Part shown: one piece after another, positions 18,798 to 28,708 of the stretch
Position numbering within the stretch: position 1 is the first letter of the stretch
How the letters are laid out: the number at the start of each line of letters is the position of its first letter
Assembly: GCF_025943985.1 (NCBI RefSeq)
Contig: NZ_JAPCWE010000011.1
Span: 43,639-107,638 of the forward strand
Length of the DNA: 64,000 bases
Source of the DNA: Anaerorudis cellulosivorans
GTDB taxonomy: Bacteria > Bacteroidota > Bacteroidia > Bacteroidales > Dysgonomonadaceae
Reading direction: 5' to 3'
Position numbers and translations under genes: made by a program
The notes under the pieces: model-generated
What the model was told of the DNA's origin: nothing
What the model saw: the letters and a program-made list of their open reading frames with translations, nothing else
Databases searched by the model: none

Positions 18798-20411
18798 TTA
18801 ATCGAGATGAGGACCTGCTTCAACCAATGCTACTCCTTCTTCGTGTCCCGAAAATTTGGTGAAGTTCTTAATGAAGCGGGCAGCCAAATCTTTGGCCTTT
18901 CTCTCCCATTCCGAAGGATCGGCATAGGTATCACGTGGATCGAGCACTTTCGTGTCCACCCCTTTCAGCTCGGTAGGAATAGCCAAACCAAAATAAGGAA
19001 TCGTTTTAGTAGGAGCATTATCGATCGATCCGTCGAGAATGGCATCGATGATTCCTCTCGTATCTTTAATGGAAATACGTTTTCCGGTACCGTTCCATCC
19101 CGTGTTAACGAGATAGGCAGTGGCTCCAACATGTTCCATCCTTTTGTTCAATTCTTGAGCATATTTTACAGGATGAAGCGAAAGAAATGCAGCTCCAAAA
19201 CATGCCGAGAAAGTAGGTGTCGGCTCTGTTATGCCACGTTCTGTTCCGGCCAACTTGGCTGTAAATCCCGAAAGAAAATAATATTTTGCTTGTTCGGGTG
19301 TCAAAATCGATACCGGAGGAAGCACTCCAAATGCATCGGCCGATAAGAAAATCACGCGTTTAGCATGAGGACCTTTTGAAACCGGTTTAACGATATTTTT
19401 AATATGGTAAATGGGATAAGACACCCGCGTATTTTCCGTCACGGATTTGTCGCTGAAATCAATTTTCCCGTTCTCGTCTACTGTGACGTTTTCCAAAAGG
19501 GCATCTCGCTTGATGGCATTGTAAATGTCGGGTTCGCTTTCTTTGCTCAAGTTATAAACCTTAGCATAGCAACCACCTTCAAAGTTGAATACTCCGTCAT
19601 CATCCCAGCCATGCTCGTCGTCGCCAATCAGCAAACGTTTAGGATCGGTCGACAAGGTAGTTTTCCCTGTTCCTGACAAACCGAAGAAAATAGCCGTATT
19701 TTCGCCGTTCATATCGGTATTTGCCGAACAGTGCATCGATGCGATTCCTTTTAACGGCAGTAAGTAGTTCATGTAAGAGAACATACCTTTTTTCATTTCA
19801 CCGCCATACCATGTACCGCCAATCAGCTGCATTTTTTCGGTTAAATTGAAAACAACAAATGTCTTCGAATTCAAACCAAGTTCTTTCCAACGATCACCGG
19901 CATCGGTTTTAGAAGCGTTAAGTACTACAAAATCGGGTTCGCCATAATTGGCCAATTCTTCTTCCGTAGGACGGATAAACATATTTTTAACGAAGTGAGC
20001 TTGCCAAGCTACTTCCATTACAAACCTAACTTTCAAACGGGTAGCTTCGTTTGCACCCAAAAAAGTATCCATAACAAACAATCTTTTGCCCGAGAGTTGT
20101 TTCGTTGCAATTTTTTTCAGTTCAACCCATGTCGATTCGGGAAGAGGTTTGTTGTCGTTTGGATATTCAGGAGACGTCCACCAAAGGGTATCACGGGATA
20201 CATCATCCATAATGAAGAACTTGTCTTTAGGAGAACGTCCTGTGTATATACCGGTCATCACATTTACAGCACCCAGTTCTGTAACTTGTCCTTTTTCCAA
20301 ACCTTCCAACCCGGGTTTGGTTTCTTCTTCGAATAATTGATCGTATGAGGGATTATATACGATCTCTTTTACATCCGTAATGCCATACTTGCTTAAATCT
20401 AAATTAGCCAT
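18798..20411 (-). CDS. pckA: Phosphoenolpyruvate carboxykinase (ATP)
   Basis: 537-residue enzyme interconverting oxaloacetate + ATP and PEP + CO2 + ADP. Seen: [11 protein letters not shown] near residue 55, the kinase-1a loop [13 protein letters not shown], the metal-binding [21 protein letters not shown] region and [14 protein letters not shown]. In anaerobic Bacteroidota this enzyme usually runs toward oxaloacetate, feeding succinate or propionate formation; that direction is inferred. It is a single-gene unit with its own terminator. Confidence 0.96.
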   Translation of the reverse strand: MANLDLSKYGITDVKEIVYNPSYDQLFEEETKPGLEGLEKGQVTELGAVNVMTGIYTGRSPKDKFFIMDDVSRDTLWWTSPEYPNDNKPLPESTWVELKKIATKQLSGKRLFVMDTFLGANEATRLKVRFVMEVAWQAHFVKNMFIRPTEEELANYGEPDFVVLNASKTDAGDRWKELGLNSKTFVVFNLTEKMQLIGGTWYGGEMKKGMFSYMNYLLPLKGIASMHCSANTDMNGENTAIFFGLSGTGKTTLSTDPKRLLIGDDEHGWDDDGVFNFEGGCYAKVYNLSKESEPDIYNAIKRDALLENVTVDENGKIDFSDKSVTENTRVSYPIYHIKNIVKPVSKGPHAKRVIFLSADAFGVLPPVSILTPEQAKYYFLSGFTAKLAGTERGITEPTPTFSACFGAAFLSLHPVKYAQELNKRMEHVGATAYLVNTGWNGTGKRISIKDTRGIIDAILDGSIDNAPTKTIPYFGLAIPTELKGVDTKVLDPRDTYADPSEWERKAKDLAARFIKNFTKFSGHEEGVALVEAGPHLD

Positions 20412-20481
20412 TTTATTAGCGTATTAATTGTTAAAATGTATACTAGTATTGTTCGTTGATTTTTAACCCAAAAACAACATG

Positions 20482-20489
20482 CAAAAATA
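20482..20489 (-). promoter_or_regulatory. -7 element of pckA
   Basis: Minus-strand TATTTTTG about 71 bases before the start; fits TAnnTTTG, no clear -33. Confidence 0.4.
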
Positions 20490-20636
20490 ATTATTTTATT
20501 TGAATAAAGAAAACAATTAAAGAAAAAATTCCATAATTACCCTTTTCCCTTCTTTAAGCGTACAAAAAACGAATAAACCACTAGATAAGCAACTACACAA
20601 ACCTTGAATAATGATTAATCATCTCGACAAAACTAT

Positions 20637-20644
20637 TACCTTTG
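20637..20644 (+). promoter_or_regulatory. -7 element of fkp
   Basis: TACCTTTG overlaps an in-frame TTG at 20642, so the TTG cannot be the translation start; the ATG at 20663 is used. The leader would be about 12 bases. Confidence 0.55.
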
Positions 20645-20662
20645 GGATTAAAGAACGAGAAC

Positions 20663-23518
20663 ATGAAAAAACTAATTTCATTACCGCCGCATATGGTGAC
20701 TTATTTAAGAAGAAAAAATGATCCTGCTTTTTCGGATTATTTTTTTACCTCCGATCCTGTAAATAAAAAACTGGGATCGGGAGGAGGGACGGCCTGGCTG
20801 CTTAAAGAGAGCAAAGAGAATGAAGCCCATCGATGCGACTTTCTTGAATGGATTGGCAGGGAAAAACGTATACTGATTCATGCGGGAGGACAAAGCCGAC
20901 GCTTGCCGGCTTATGCACCAACGGGAAAAGTATTCATCCCGATTCCGGTTTTTCGTTGGGCAAGGGGGCAAAAAATCAACCAAACGTTGTTGTCGCTGCA
21001 ACTGCCGTTGTACGAAAAAATAATGGAAGATATTCCGGCAAACCTGCATACTCTCATTACCAGTGGCGACGTATACATCCATAATGCCGGAAAAATTCCC
21101 AAGATTCCTCAGGCCGATATTGTTTGCTGCGGCATTTGGGTAGACGGTGAAATAGCAAGTCGGCATGGTGTATTCTTTTTTGATCGAAAATCTTCGTTTG
21201 CGCTTGACTTCATGCTGCAGAAGCCCGATACGGAAACGTTGCAACAACTTTCGCAGACGCACTATTTTATGTTGGATATCGGTTTATGGTTGTTGAGCGA
21301 CAAAGCGGTAACCTTGTTAATGAAAAAATCAGGTTATGAAAAGGAAGGTGACGAGATTCAATTCTACGATCTGTATTCACAGTTTGGTCCGGCAATGGGC
21401 AACCATCCCACCATCATCGATCCGGAAATCAACGCGTTAAAAGTGGCCATTTTGCCGCTACACGATGCTCGCTTTTATCATTACGGAACATCCAAAGAAT
21501 TGGTTTCATCCACCTTGTCCCTTCAAAACCAAACCTACAATCAGAAGTTTATTCTTCACAAAAAGATAAAACCGCATCCGGCAATCTTTGTACAAAACAG
21601 CCGGATCGATTATCCCTTGACGGCTGAAAATTCAGATATATGGATCGAAAACAGCTATATCGGCAACCGTTGGCAAATAAACAAAAAACATGTTCTCACG
21701 GGCATTCCGCCGAACGATTGGTCGCTCACCGTTCCCGAAGGCATTTGCATCGATGGGGTACCTATCGGCCGGAATAAATACGTGATCCGGCCTTATGGGT
21801 TCGAAGACACATTCAGTGGTAGTATTCACGATTCCGGCACGTATTGGATGGGAAAACCGGTAAAAGAATGGTTTGCAAAAAGAAGAATACCCGTCTCGGA
21901 CGAACTTTTGTTCCGAACAGACGATATTCAGTTTTCCCGTCTTTTCCCGGTATGTAGCGGTTCCGAAGAAATGATTTCGGTATTAAAATGGATGATACTT
22001 GAAAACGCGGATGAGACTGCCAGAGAGATATGGCTAAAAAACAAGCGTCTATCTGCTGATGAAATTTTATCGCAAGCCGATATCCAAAAAATCATGGATT
22101 TGCGCGAAGCATTATTGAACGAAAATCGCGTGACTTTGTCGAAAAATTATGCCAAGAGCGTCTTTTATCAAACCGATCTCGAAGAACAAGCGCATGCTTT
22201 TGCAAAGAATCGTTTACCCCTTCCTCCTCCTCTTCCTCCGGAAAGCGATCTGTTAATGCAAATGCACAACAGGATGTTCCGCAGCCGGACACTAGAACTC
22301 TCGGGGCTTTCGTTTCGAGAAGAACGCGAAAAAGCTTTTTCCTTACTGCGTAAAGGATTTATTGAAGCATCGGGTTTAAAAAAAATGAATCCATGCCTCA
22401 ATGTCCATCCCGATCAAATTGTTTGGGCAAGAAGTCCTGTCCGCATCGATCTGGCAGGAGGGTGGACAGACACACCTCCGTATTGCTTGATGGAGGGAGG
22501 CAATGTGGTGAATGTCGCTGTCGAGCTCAATGGACAACCACCTATTCAGGTATATGTAAAACCTTCGGAGAAATTTACCATAACCCTGCGTTCCATTGAC
22601 CTCGGGGCTACCGAAGTAGTTACCGATTACGCTTCGTTGGAGCAGTTCTATACGGTGGGATCCCCTTTTTCCATTCCCAAAGCGGCACTGGCACTATGCG
22701 GGTTTTCTCCTCATTTTTCAGAAAAAACCTATTCTTCACTTCATGAACAGCTACAGCAGTTAGGCTGCGGCATTGAACTCACCCTGCTCTCGGCCATTCC
22801 TGCCGGATCGGGTCTGGGAACAAGCAGCATCCTGGCAGCAACCGTTTTGGGTGCACTGTCCGATTTTTTTGGTCTGCAATGGTCAAAAACCGACATAGGC
22901 AAACAAACTCTTGTACTCGAACAGTTGCTTACCACAGGCGGTGGATGGCAAGACCAGTACGGCGGCGTGTTGCACGGAGTAAAATTGCTGCATACATATG
23001 AAGGATTCGATCAGGAACCGGTTGCGGGTTGGCTCCCCGATGATTTGTTTACATTGCCTCAATATCGCGATTGTCATTTACTTTACTATACGGGTATAAC
23101 CCGCACGGCCAAACATATTCTGCAGGATATTGTTGCCGGCATGCTGCTCAATAAATCGGAAACGCTTGCCCTTTTGACCGACATGAAGCTTCATGCATTG
23201 GATACTGCCGAAACCATTCAGCTTGGAAAATTCGATGATTTAGGTTGGTGCGTCAACAAAACATGGGAACAAAAGCAACGCCTCGATATAGGTACCAATC
23301 CTCCTGCCATTGAAAAAATAATTGCGCCGGTAAAAGATTATACGTTGGGACTTGAGCTTCCGGGAGCCGGCGGCGGAGGATATCTTTACCTCATTGCCAA
23401 AGATCCCGAAGCGGCTGTCAACATTAAACGTGTACTTCGTGAAAATCCGCCCAACGACAAGGCCCGATTTGTGGAAATGGGTGTTTCACAGACAGGACTG
23501 CAAATTACCCGAAGTTAA
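20663..23518 (+). CDS. fkp: Bifunctional L-fucokinase / GDP-fucose pyrophosphorylase
   Basis: Salvages L-fucose into GDP-L-fucose, the donor for fucosylated capsule and glycoproteins in Bacteroidota. 951 residues, the expected length of the fusion. Seen: N-terminal nucleotidyltransferase part with GSGGGTAWLL and AGGQSRRLPAYAPTGK, a middle beta-helix/linker, and a C-terminal GHMP kinase with VRIDLAGGWTDTPPY near residue 595 and the ATP loop PAGSGLGTSS near 713. A mutarotase gene follows at once, fitting free-sugar salvage. It has its own promoter. Confidence 0.95.
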   Translation: MKKLISLPPHMVTYLRRKNDPAFSDYFFTSDPVNKKLGSGGGTAWLLKESKENEAHRCDFLEWIGREKRILIHAGGQSRRLPAYAPTGKVFIPIPVFRWARGQKINQTLLSLQLPLYEKIMEDIPANLHTLITSGDVYIHNAGKIPKIPQADIVCCGIWVDGEIASRHGVFFFDRKSSFALDFMLQKPDTETLQQLSQTHYFMLDIGLWLLSDKAVTLLMKKSGYEKEGDEIQFYDLYSQFGPAMGNHPTIIDPEINALKVAILPLHDARFYHYGTSKELVSSTLSLQNQTYNQKFILHKKIKPHPAIFVQNSRIDYPLTAENSDIWIENSYIGNRWQINKKHVLTGIPPNDWSLTVPEGICIDGVPIGRNKYVIRPYGFEDTFSGSIHDSGTYWMGKPVKEWFAKRRIPVSDELLFRTDDIQFSRLFPVCSGSEEMISVLKWMILENADETAREIWLKNKRLSADEILSQADIQKIMDLREALLNENRVTLSKNYAKSVFYQTDLEEQAHAFAKNRLPLPPPLPPESDLLMQMHNRMFRSRTLELSGLSFREEREKAFSLLRKGFIEASGLKKMNPCLNVHPDQIVWARSPVRIDLAGGWTDTPPYCLMEGGNVVNVAVELNGQPPIQVYVKPSEKFTITLRSIDLGATEVVTDYASLEQFYTVGSPFSIPKAALALCGFSPHFSEKTYSSLHEQLQQLGCGIELTLLSAIPAGSGLGTSSILAATVLGALSDFFGLQWSKTDIGKQTLVLEQLLTTGGGWQDQYGGVLHGVKLLHTYEGFDQEPVAGWLPDDLFTLPQYRDCHLLYYTGITRTAKHILQDIVAGMLLNKSETLALLTDMKLHALDTAETIQLGKFDDLGWCVNKTWEQKQRLDIGTNPPAIEKIIAPVKDYTLGLELPGAGGGGYLYLIAKDPEAAVNIKRVLRENPPNDKARFVEMGVSQTGLQITRS

Positions 23519-23531
23519 AAATAATCATACA

Positions 23532-23864
23532 ATGAAACGTTATTGTCAAACATTATCGCTAAAGAACGATCCTCAACTCATTGAGGCTTATATGCGTGAA
23601 CATGCTCATGTTTGGCCTGAAGTGCAGGCCGGAATAAAGGAAGTGGGAATTTTGGATATGCAGATATATATCCACGAGAATCAACTTTTTATGATTGTCG
23701 ATACCGTTGACGATTTCGATTGGGAACGTGATATGAACCGATTGGCAACGCTACCGCGTCAAGCCGAATGGGAGGCTTACATGGATCGGTTTCAGGATGC
23801 AGGCGAAGGAAAGAAATCAAACGAAAAGTGGCAATTAATGACCCGTATCTTCAAATTGGAATAA
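23532..23864 (+). CDS. L-rhamnose/L-fucose mutarotase-like protein (RhaM family)
   Basis: 110-residue ferredoxin-like alpha/beta-barrel protein. Seen: EHAHVWPEVQAGIKEVGILDMQIYI with the conserved histidines, then the tryptophan-rich end WEAYMDRFQ. Members interconvert alpha and beta anomers of 6-deoxy sugars. RhaM is named for rhamnose, but 13 bases after fkp a role in presenting the right L-fucose anomer to the kinase is more likely; that is inference. A longer upstream frame exists, but it overlaps fkp by 170 bases and the ATG at 23532 gives the family N-terminus. Confidence 0.85.
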   Translation: MKRYCQTLSLKNDPQLIEAYMREHAHVWPEVQAGIKEVGILDMQIYIHENQLFMIVDTVDDFDWERDMNRLATLPRQAEWEAYMDRFQDAGEGKKSNEKWQLMTRIFKLE

Positions 23865-23867
23865 ACT

Positions 23868-24857
23868 TTAGTCATAAAAATTTTTCTCAAAAGCGCTTGC
23901 CACCTCCCTTTTCAGAATGAGTCGGTTCCAAAAGGCCGATAAAAAGCCTGTTCCATAGCCAACGAGCTGAATCCACGAAGCAGCAACGCTGTAAAGTCCT
24001 ACTTTTACTGAGCGGTTTTTGATGGTCGAATCCATAAAAATCAACAAACAGTAAGCAAGAGGAATTGCCAGAAAAATGGGATAAAAAACGGAAAGCACCA
24101 ATAACACGATCATGCCCATTACAAAAACCGCGGGTAACAGATGTACCGGTTTCAACGAATGAGGATGAAGCAAATATAAATTGATGCGGGCAATTCCCGA
24201 GTTGTACACCTGCTTGAAAAATTTTCTGAAATTTGTTCTGCGTTTATGATACACATAAGCCTCGGGAATAAGAGTAGTAGTAAATCCGTTTTCAATGAGA
24301 CGAAGGCTGAAGTCGATATCTTCGCCAAAACGCATGTCACGAAATCCACCGACAGTATTGAATGCGTGTTTTGAAACCCCAAGGTTGAAGCTGCGCGGAT
24401 GAAATTTTTCCATCGATTTTTTACGGCCACGAATGCCCCCGGTTGTGAAAAAGGAGGTCATGCCATAATTTATTGCCTTTTGCACTGTCGTAAAGGTGGG
24501 GAGTGCTTTGTCCGGACCGCCATAGGCGTCATAATACTGCCGCGTGAGAAAATCGTTTACGATGTGAATGTAATCATTAGGAATTATGCAGTCTGAGTCG
24601 AAAAAAATCAAATAATCGTATCGTGCTTTTTGAGCACCTGCATTTCGAGATAAGCCCGGTCCGGAGTTTGTCTTTTCAAGGTAAGTTATCGGCAAGCAGT
24701 CTTTATATTTCCTCACTATTGCGTCACTTTTTTGATTGGAGCCATCTTCTACGATAATCACTTCAAATTGCCGGTTGGTTTGCCGGCTAAGGCTATCCAG
24801 CAGCTCATCCAATTCGGCGGGACGATTGAAAACAGGAATAATGACAGAAAATTGCAT
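23868..24857 (-). CDS. Family 2 glycosyltransferase with membrane C-terminus
   Basis: 329 residues. Seen: GT-A start FSVIIPVFNRPAELDELLDSL, the DxD-like FFDSDCIIP near residue 93, GGFRDMRFGEDIDFSLRL as the acceptor-side motif, and two to three hydrophobic segments after residue 235 that anchor it in the inner membrane. Such enzymes transfer sugars to lipid-linked or surface glycans; donor and acceptor are unknown. It ends 3 bases from the mutarotase stop on the opposite strand. Confidence 0.88.
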   Translation of the reverse strand: MQFSVIIPVFNRPAELDELLDSLSRQTNRQFEVIIVEDGSNQKSDAIVRKYKDCLPITYLEKTNSGPGLSRNAGAQKARYDYLIFFDSDCIIPNDYIHIVNDFLTRQYYDAYGGPDKALPTFTTVQKAINYGMTSFFTTGGIRGRKKSMEKFHPRSFNLGVSKHAFNTVGGFRDMRFGEDIDFSLRLIENGFTTTLIPEAYVYHKRRTNFRKFFKQVYNSGIARINLYLLHPHSLKPVHLLPAVFVMGMIVLLVLSVFYPIFLAIPLAYCLLIFMDSTIKNRSVKVGLYSVAASWIQLVGYGTGFLSAFWNRLILKREVASAFEKNFYD

Positions 24858-24879
24858 ACCACTCTCAAACTTTTCAATG

Positions 24880-24887
24880 CAAAACTA
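24880..24887 (-). promoter_or_regulatory. -7 element of the glycosyltransferase gene
   Basis: Minus-strand TAGTTTTG fits TAnnTTTG, 23 bases before the start; the leader would be very short. Confidence 0.4.
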
Positions 24888-24970
24888 ACGAAATAAATTT
24901 TATATGCAGCAATGTTGGCGCATTTTAAGTAATTAAAACTAAAAATCCTGCTAAATAAATGTAAAAAATA

Positions 24971-25001
24971 TTTGAATATTTGAAAAATCAACTTATCTTT
25001 G
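24971..25001 (+). promoter_or_regulatory. Promoter of the DUF4369/TlpA-like gene
   Basis: TTTG at 24971-24974, a 19-base spacer and TATCTTTG at 24994-25001: a textbook Bacteroidota promoter. The leader is about 87 bases. Confidence 0.75.
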
Positions 25002-25095
25002 TCAAACCAATATATACAGGTGAAAAAAGAATTTTTTTAAAGAAGATAAACGATTGATCCTTAACAATTTAAATACGTTTGTCGCAAGTAAGTAT

Positions 25096-26214
25096 ATGAG
25101 TAAGTTTCGAATTATAATTGCCATTTGTCTCATCATTTCATCTTTCAATTCATGTAAAGATGAGAATAAGGTTACTATAAAAGGCGAAATTTCAAATCTT
25201 GATTACCCTTATGTTATAGTGACCCATTTTTCAACCGATGTTTTGACCGTTGATACCTTGAAGATAGGTAACAAAGGACAATTCAACTATCGCACATCCA
25301 TTGATACATTGACAATCTTTACCTTTTATTTTAACAATTATAACTCATCAGCTATTGTTTTTGCCGATAAAGGTGAGAAAATATCAATCAAAGGAGATGC
25401 TACCTTACCCGACCTTATTCAGGTAAATGGTAACGAGATCAACGATGATCTGACTCTTTTTAAGAAAGAAAACGAAGCATTGTTGAAGCAGCGTGCGGAA
25501 CTATTGAATAACATGAAAATCGATCGAATGGAAAATACGAATCAGGGAATTCTGTCCGAGAATGAAAAAATCGTACGTTTAAACTCTCTCAATCACGAAC
25601 TTACCCAAAAAGCAGAAGATTTTGTCAGAAAAAATCCATCTAAAATTGCCAGTGTCATTCTTATTAACAACTTATTCAGAGATACGGAAAATCCAACCAC
25701 GCTGGAACGTGTGTTGAAATATTTGGAAGGAGAAGCATCGAATTTCCCCTTGACTGAAGATTTGAGGATGCATTGCAATAAAGTAAAATTATCTGCAGAA
25801 GGAGCTCATCTTCCTTATTTTCAATTGGTAGATACAAAAAACGACACCATTCGTTCTATCGATTTTTCCGGCAAATATGTGGTGTTGTCTTTTCTTTCCG
25901 CTTCTGATAAAGAATCGAAAGAAGAGATCAATGTCCTGAAAAACGAATATAATAACCTCAATAAAGATTCCGTTCAATTTATATCGATCTATATCGATTC
26001 GGAAAAATATCCCATTACAACCATTTCCAACGATTCTATTCCATGGATTACCGTGGCAGAGAAAAAAAGCTGGGCATCCGATATTGTGAAGACTTACAAT
26101 ATCCATTATGTTCCGTATAATATTCTTATTTCTCCCGATGGCACCATTAAAAGAAGGAATATCCCTGCTCATGAGGTGAAGAAAGCAATAGCAAATGGCG
26201 CCAAATGGAGTTGA
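25096..26214 (+). CDS. TlpA-like lipoprotein with DUF4369 domain, no redox cysteines
   Basis: 372 residues. Seen: a signal peptide with a relaxed lipobox ending SFNSC (Cys20), an N-terminal DUF4369-like beta domain (about residues 28-130), a helical linker, and a C-terminal thioredoxin fold (about 235-370). Where TlpA proteins have WCxxC this one has SFLSASDKES, so it cannot do thiol-disulfide exchange; the cis-proline segment HYVPYNILI is kept. It may be a binding or structural paralogue. The start at 25096 gives the signal peptide; upstream codons are non-ATG. yifB follows after 26 bases. Confidence 0.8.
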   Translation: MSKFRIIIAICLIISSFNSCKDENKVTIKGEISNLDYPYVIVTHFSTDVLTVDTLKIGNKGQFNYRTSIDTLTIFTFYFNNYNSSAIVFADKGEKISIKGDATLPDLIQVNGNEINDDLTLFKKENEALLKQRAELLNNMKIDRMENTNQGILSENEKIVRLNSLNHELTQKAEDFVRKNPSKIASVILINNLFRDTENPTTLERVLKYLEGEASNFPLTEDLRMHCNKVKLSAEGAHLPYFQLVDTKNDTIRSIDFSGKYVVLSFLSASDKESKEEINVLKNEYNNLNKDSVQFISIYIDSEKYPITTISNDSIPWITVAEKKSWASDIVKTYNIHYVPYNILISPDGTIKRRNIPAHEVKKAIANGAKWS

Positions 26215-26240
26215 TGAAGAAATAAAAGAATCCCGTTTAC

Positions 26241-27779
26241 ATGTTAGTTAAAGTTTTTGGGGCAGCCGTTCACGGTATTGATGCCACCCTTATAACCATT
26301 GAAGTCAATATCCGCAGAGGGATAAAATTTATGCTCGTAGGACTCCCCGATGCATCTGTAAAAGAGAGTCACGAACGCATTGTATCGGCTATAGAAGTTA
26401 ACGGATATAAATTCCCGCGACAGCAGGTAGTTGTAAACATGTCGCCCGCCGACATCCGAAAAGAGGGCTCGGCCTACGATCTTCCTTTGGCTATAGGAAT
26501 ATTGGGGGCATCAGGAGCCATTCAATCCACAAAATTTAACGATTACCTCATTATGGGTGAACTCTCACTCGATGGGACCATCTTGCCAATAAAGGGAGCT
26601 TTACCTATTGCCGTAATGGCGAAAGAAAACGGCTTTAAAGGACTTATCCTCCCTTTCGAAAATGCGCGGGAAGCTGCTGTAGTGGATCATCTTGAAGTTT
26701 ACGGCGTAAAAAACATTTGTGAAGTCATCGAGTTTTTTAACGACAAGCGCAAACTCAAAAGCACTGAAGTGGATATCTATCGGGAGTTCATGATCAATCA
26801 ATCGGAGTTTGAATTTGATTTTTCCGAGGTAAAAGGACAGGAAAATGTGAAGCGGGCTTTGGAGGTTGCAGCAGCCGGCGGACACAATATCCTGATGATA
26901 GGACCTCCGGGTTCCGGAAAATCGATGATGGCTAAGCGCATGCCCTCGATTCTTCCGCCTCTTACCATACAAGAAGCATTGGAAACAACCAAAATTCACA
27001 GCGTAGCGGGTAAAATGAGTAGCAATGCATCGCTCATGTCACGTCGGCCGTTTCGTTCACCCCATCATACTATCAGCGATGTAGCAATGGTGGGTGGAGG
27101 GGCATTCCCTCAACCGGGAGAAATCAGTTTGGCTCATAATGGGGTGTTGTTTCTCGATGAGTTGCCCGAATTTAATCGCAGTGTACTCGAAGTGATGCGA
27201 CAACCACTCGAAGATCGGGCAATTACCATTTCGAGGGCAAAATTTTCAATAGAATATCCGGCCGGTTTTATGCTGGTGGCAGCCATGAATCCCTGTCCTT
27301 GTGGTTATTACAATCATCCCGATAAAAAGTGTGTTTGTGCGCCCGGAGCTGTTCAAAAGTATCTGAATAAAATATCGGGACCATTGCTCGACCGGATAGA
27401 TATTCAAATTGAAATCGTACCCGTTCCTTTTGAAAAGATTGCTGACAAAACTCCTTCCGAAAGCAGTACCGAAATTAGAAAACGCGTGATCAGGGCACGA
27501 CAAATTCAAGAGGAGAGATTTACGAAAACCGCCGGAGTTTATTGTAATGCTCAAATGACTTCCCAATTGCTCCACAGATTTGTTTCGGTTGATGAATCCG
27601 GACGCCGGTTATTAAAAACTGCAATGGAAAAGCTCGGATTATCTGCTCGTGCTTATAACCGCATTCTTAAGGTTTCACGCACTATTGCCGATCTGGAAGG
27701 GAGCGAAAATATCAAAACAGCTCATCTGGCAGAAGCCATCAATTATCGCAATCTCGATAGAGAAATGTGGGCACAATAA
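26241..27779 (+). CDS. comM: YifB/ComM family Mg-chelatase-like AAA+ ATPase
   Basis: 512 residues. Seen: N-terminal Lon-protease-like domain (GLPDASVKESHERI), Walker A GPPGSGKSMMAKRMP near residue 220, Walker B LFLDELPEF, and the ComM-type cysteine patch NPCPCGYYNHPDKKC. ComM is a helicase that promotes branch migration in natural transformation in Gram-negatives. The gene is present in non-competent species too, so a role in DNA uptake here is inferred only. Confidence 0.9.
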   Translation: MLVKVFGAAVHGIDATLITIEVNIRRGIKFMLVGLPDASVKESHERIVSAIEVNGYKFPRQQVVVNMSPADIRKEGSAYDLPLAIGILGASGAIQSTKFNDYLIMGELSLDGTILPIKGALPIAVMAKENGFKGLILPFENAREAAVVDHLEVYGVKNICEVIEFFNDKRKLKSTEVDIYREFMINQSEFEFDFSEVKGQENVKRALEVAAAGGHNILMIGPPGSGKSMMAKRMPSILPPLTIQEALETTKIHSVAGKMSSNASLMSRRPFRSPHHTISDVAMVGGGAFPQPGEISLAHNGVLFLDELPEFNRSVLEVMRQPLEDRAITISRAKFSIEYPAGFMLVAAMNPCPCGYYNHPDKKCVCAPGAVQKYLNKISGPLLDRIDIQIEIVPVPFEKIADKTPSESSTEIRKRVIRARQIQEERFTKTAGVYCNAQMTSQLLHRFVSVDESGRRLLKTAMEKLGLSARAYNRILKVSRTIADLEGSENIKTAHLAEAINYRNLDREMWAQ

Positions 27780-27801
27780 TAAATCGAAACATGAATATTT
27801 T

Positions 27802-28566
27802 TCATTGCTTGGCATTGAAGGGAGGGGTGTCGCATTTGGAAAGGATATCCTGAATAACCAACGCGGTTAGCGTGAAACCAAAAACTGCGGTCACATGTAC
27901 TACTGTTCCATTGGTTTTTTCTCGACGAAAAAAATCGTTTTTGTTCTTTTCGATTGTTGTCCCTTTGTTAGGATAGTGCTCTTCACTATAAACACATAAA
28001 ATGGGCTTTACCGGCTTTCCCTTATCGCGAAGGTGCCGACGAAGTGCCGCTGCCAGTTTGCAACCTTTTACTTTTTGAAACTCGGCTACACGAATTTGTT
28101 GCGGATCAATTTTTAGAGCCGCTCCCATCGACGAAAAAACTGTTGCAGGCGTTTTCGATGCCATTAAAAGCAGATGCGCTTTCTGTTGAAGCGTATCAAT
28201 GGCATCGATAACATAATCGTACGTTTCCAAATGAAAAGAGGTTGATGTTTCTTCGCTGTACATCTGTGGAACGGCTTTTATTTCGACAAAGGGATTAATT
28301 TCGAGCAGTCGATTTTTCATCACTTCCACTTTGAGTTGTCCAATGGTTTGGGTAGTCGCAGGCAATTGCCGATTAATATTCGAAGGAGCTACCCTATCCG
28401 GATCTACCATAGTTAGATGCATAACGCCACTCCGAATTAATCCTTCGGCACACCAGCTACCAACACCTCCTAAACCGAAAAGGATCATCCGTTTGGAAGC
28501 AATTGCCTTCATGGATTCTTTTCCTACCAACAGTTCAGTCCGAGCAAAAAGTTCCTCGTATTCCAT
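27802..28566 (-). CDS. tcdA: tRNA threonylcarbamoyladenosine dehydratase
   Basis: E1-like enzyme of 254 residues that cyclises t6A37 of tRNA to ct6A. Seen: the Rossmann ATP site LFGLGGVGSWCAEGLIRSG, SNINRQLPA, VIDAIDTLQQKAHLL and SSMGAALKIDPQQI. I use the ATG at 28566 because a promoter (28586-28617) lies before it; an upstream start at 28626 would lie in front of the promoter. Another t6A enzyme is at 33377. Confidence 0.88.
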   Translation of the reverse strand: MEYEELFARTELLVGKESMKAIASKRMILFGLGGVGSWCAEGLIRSGVMHLTMVDPDRVAPSNINRQLPATTQTIGQLKVEVMKNRLLEINPFVEIKAVPQMYSEETSTSFHLETYDYVIDAIDTLQQKAHLLLMASKTPATVFSSMGAALKIDPQQIRVAEFQKVKGCKLAAALRRHLRDKGKPVKPILCVYSEEHYPNKGTTIEKNKNDFFRREKTNGTVVHVTAVFGFTLTALVIQDILSKCDTPPFNAKQ

Positions 28567-28585
28567 TGTTTTTGGGTTGTTTTTG

Positions 28586-28617
28586 CAAAAATAAAAGGAT
28601 TTGCCGAGCCAAACAAA
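28586..28617 (-). promoter_or_regulatory. Promoter of tcdA
   Basis: Minus strand TTTG (28614-28617), 20-base spacer, TATTTTTG (28586-28593). It overlaps the end of the rbr terminator region. Confidence 0.65.
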
Positions 28618-28646
28618 AAAACGCACCCTAATTAGGGATACGTTTT
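28614..28646 (-). terminator. Terminator of rbr
   Basis: An imperfect stem centred on CCCTAATTAGGG (28626-28637), with a seven-T tract on the minus strand. A second perfect 11-bp hairpin lies upstream at 28655-28686. Confidence 0.6.
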
Positions 28647-28708
28647 TCTGAGATCATTCGAAATGCTTCATTACACATTTCGAATGAAACGCGGTTGTTT
28701 CGATATTT

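Noticed and set aside
28626..28637. The palindrome CCCTAATTAGGG as a possible operator
   Set aside because: It is the tip of a hairpin with a T run on the minus strand and is better explained as the rbr terminator.
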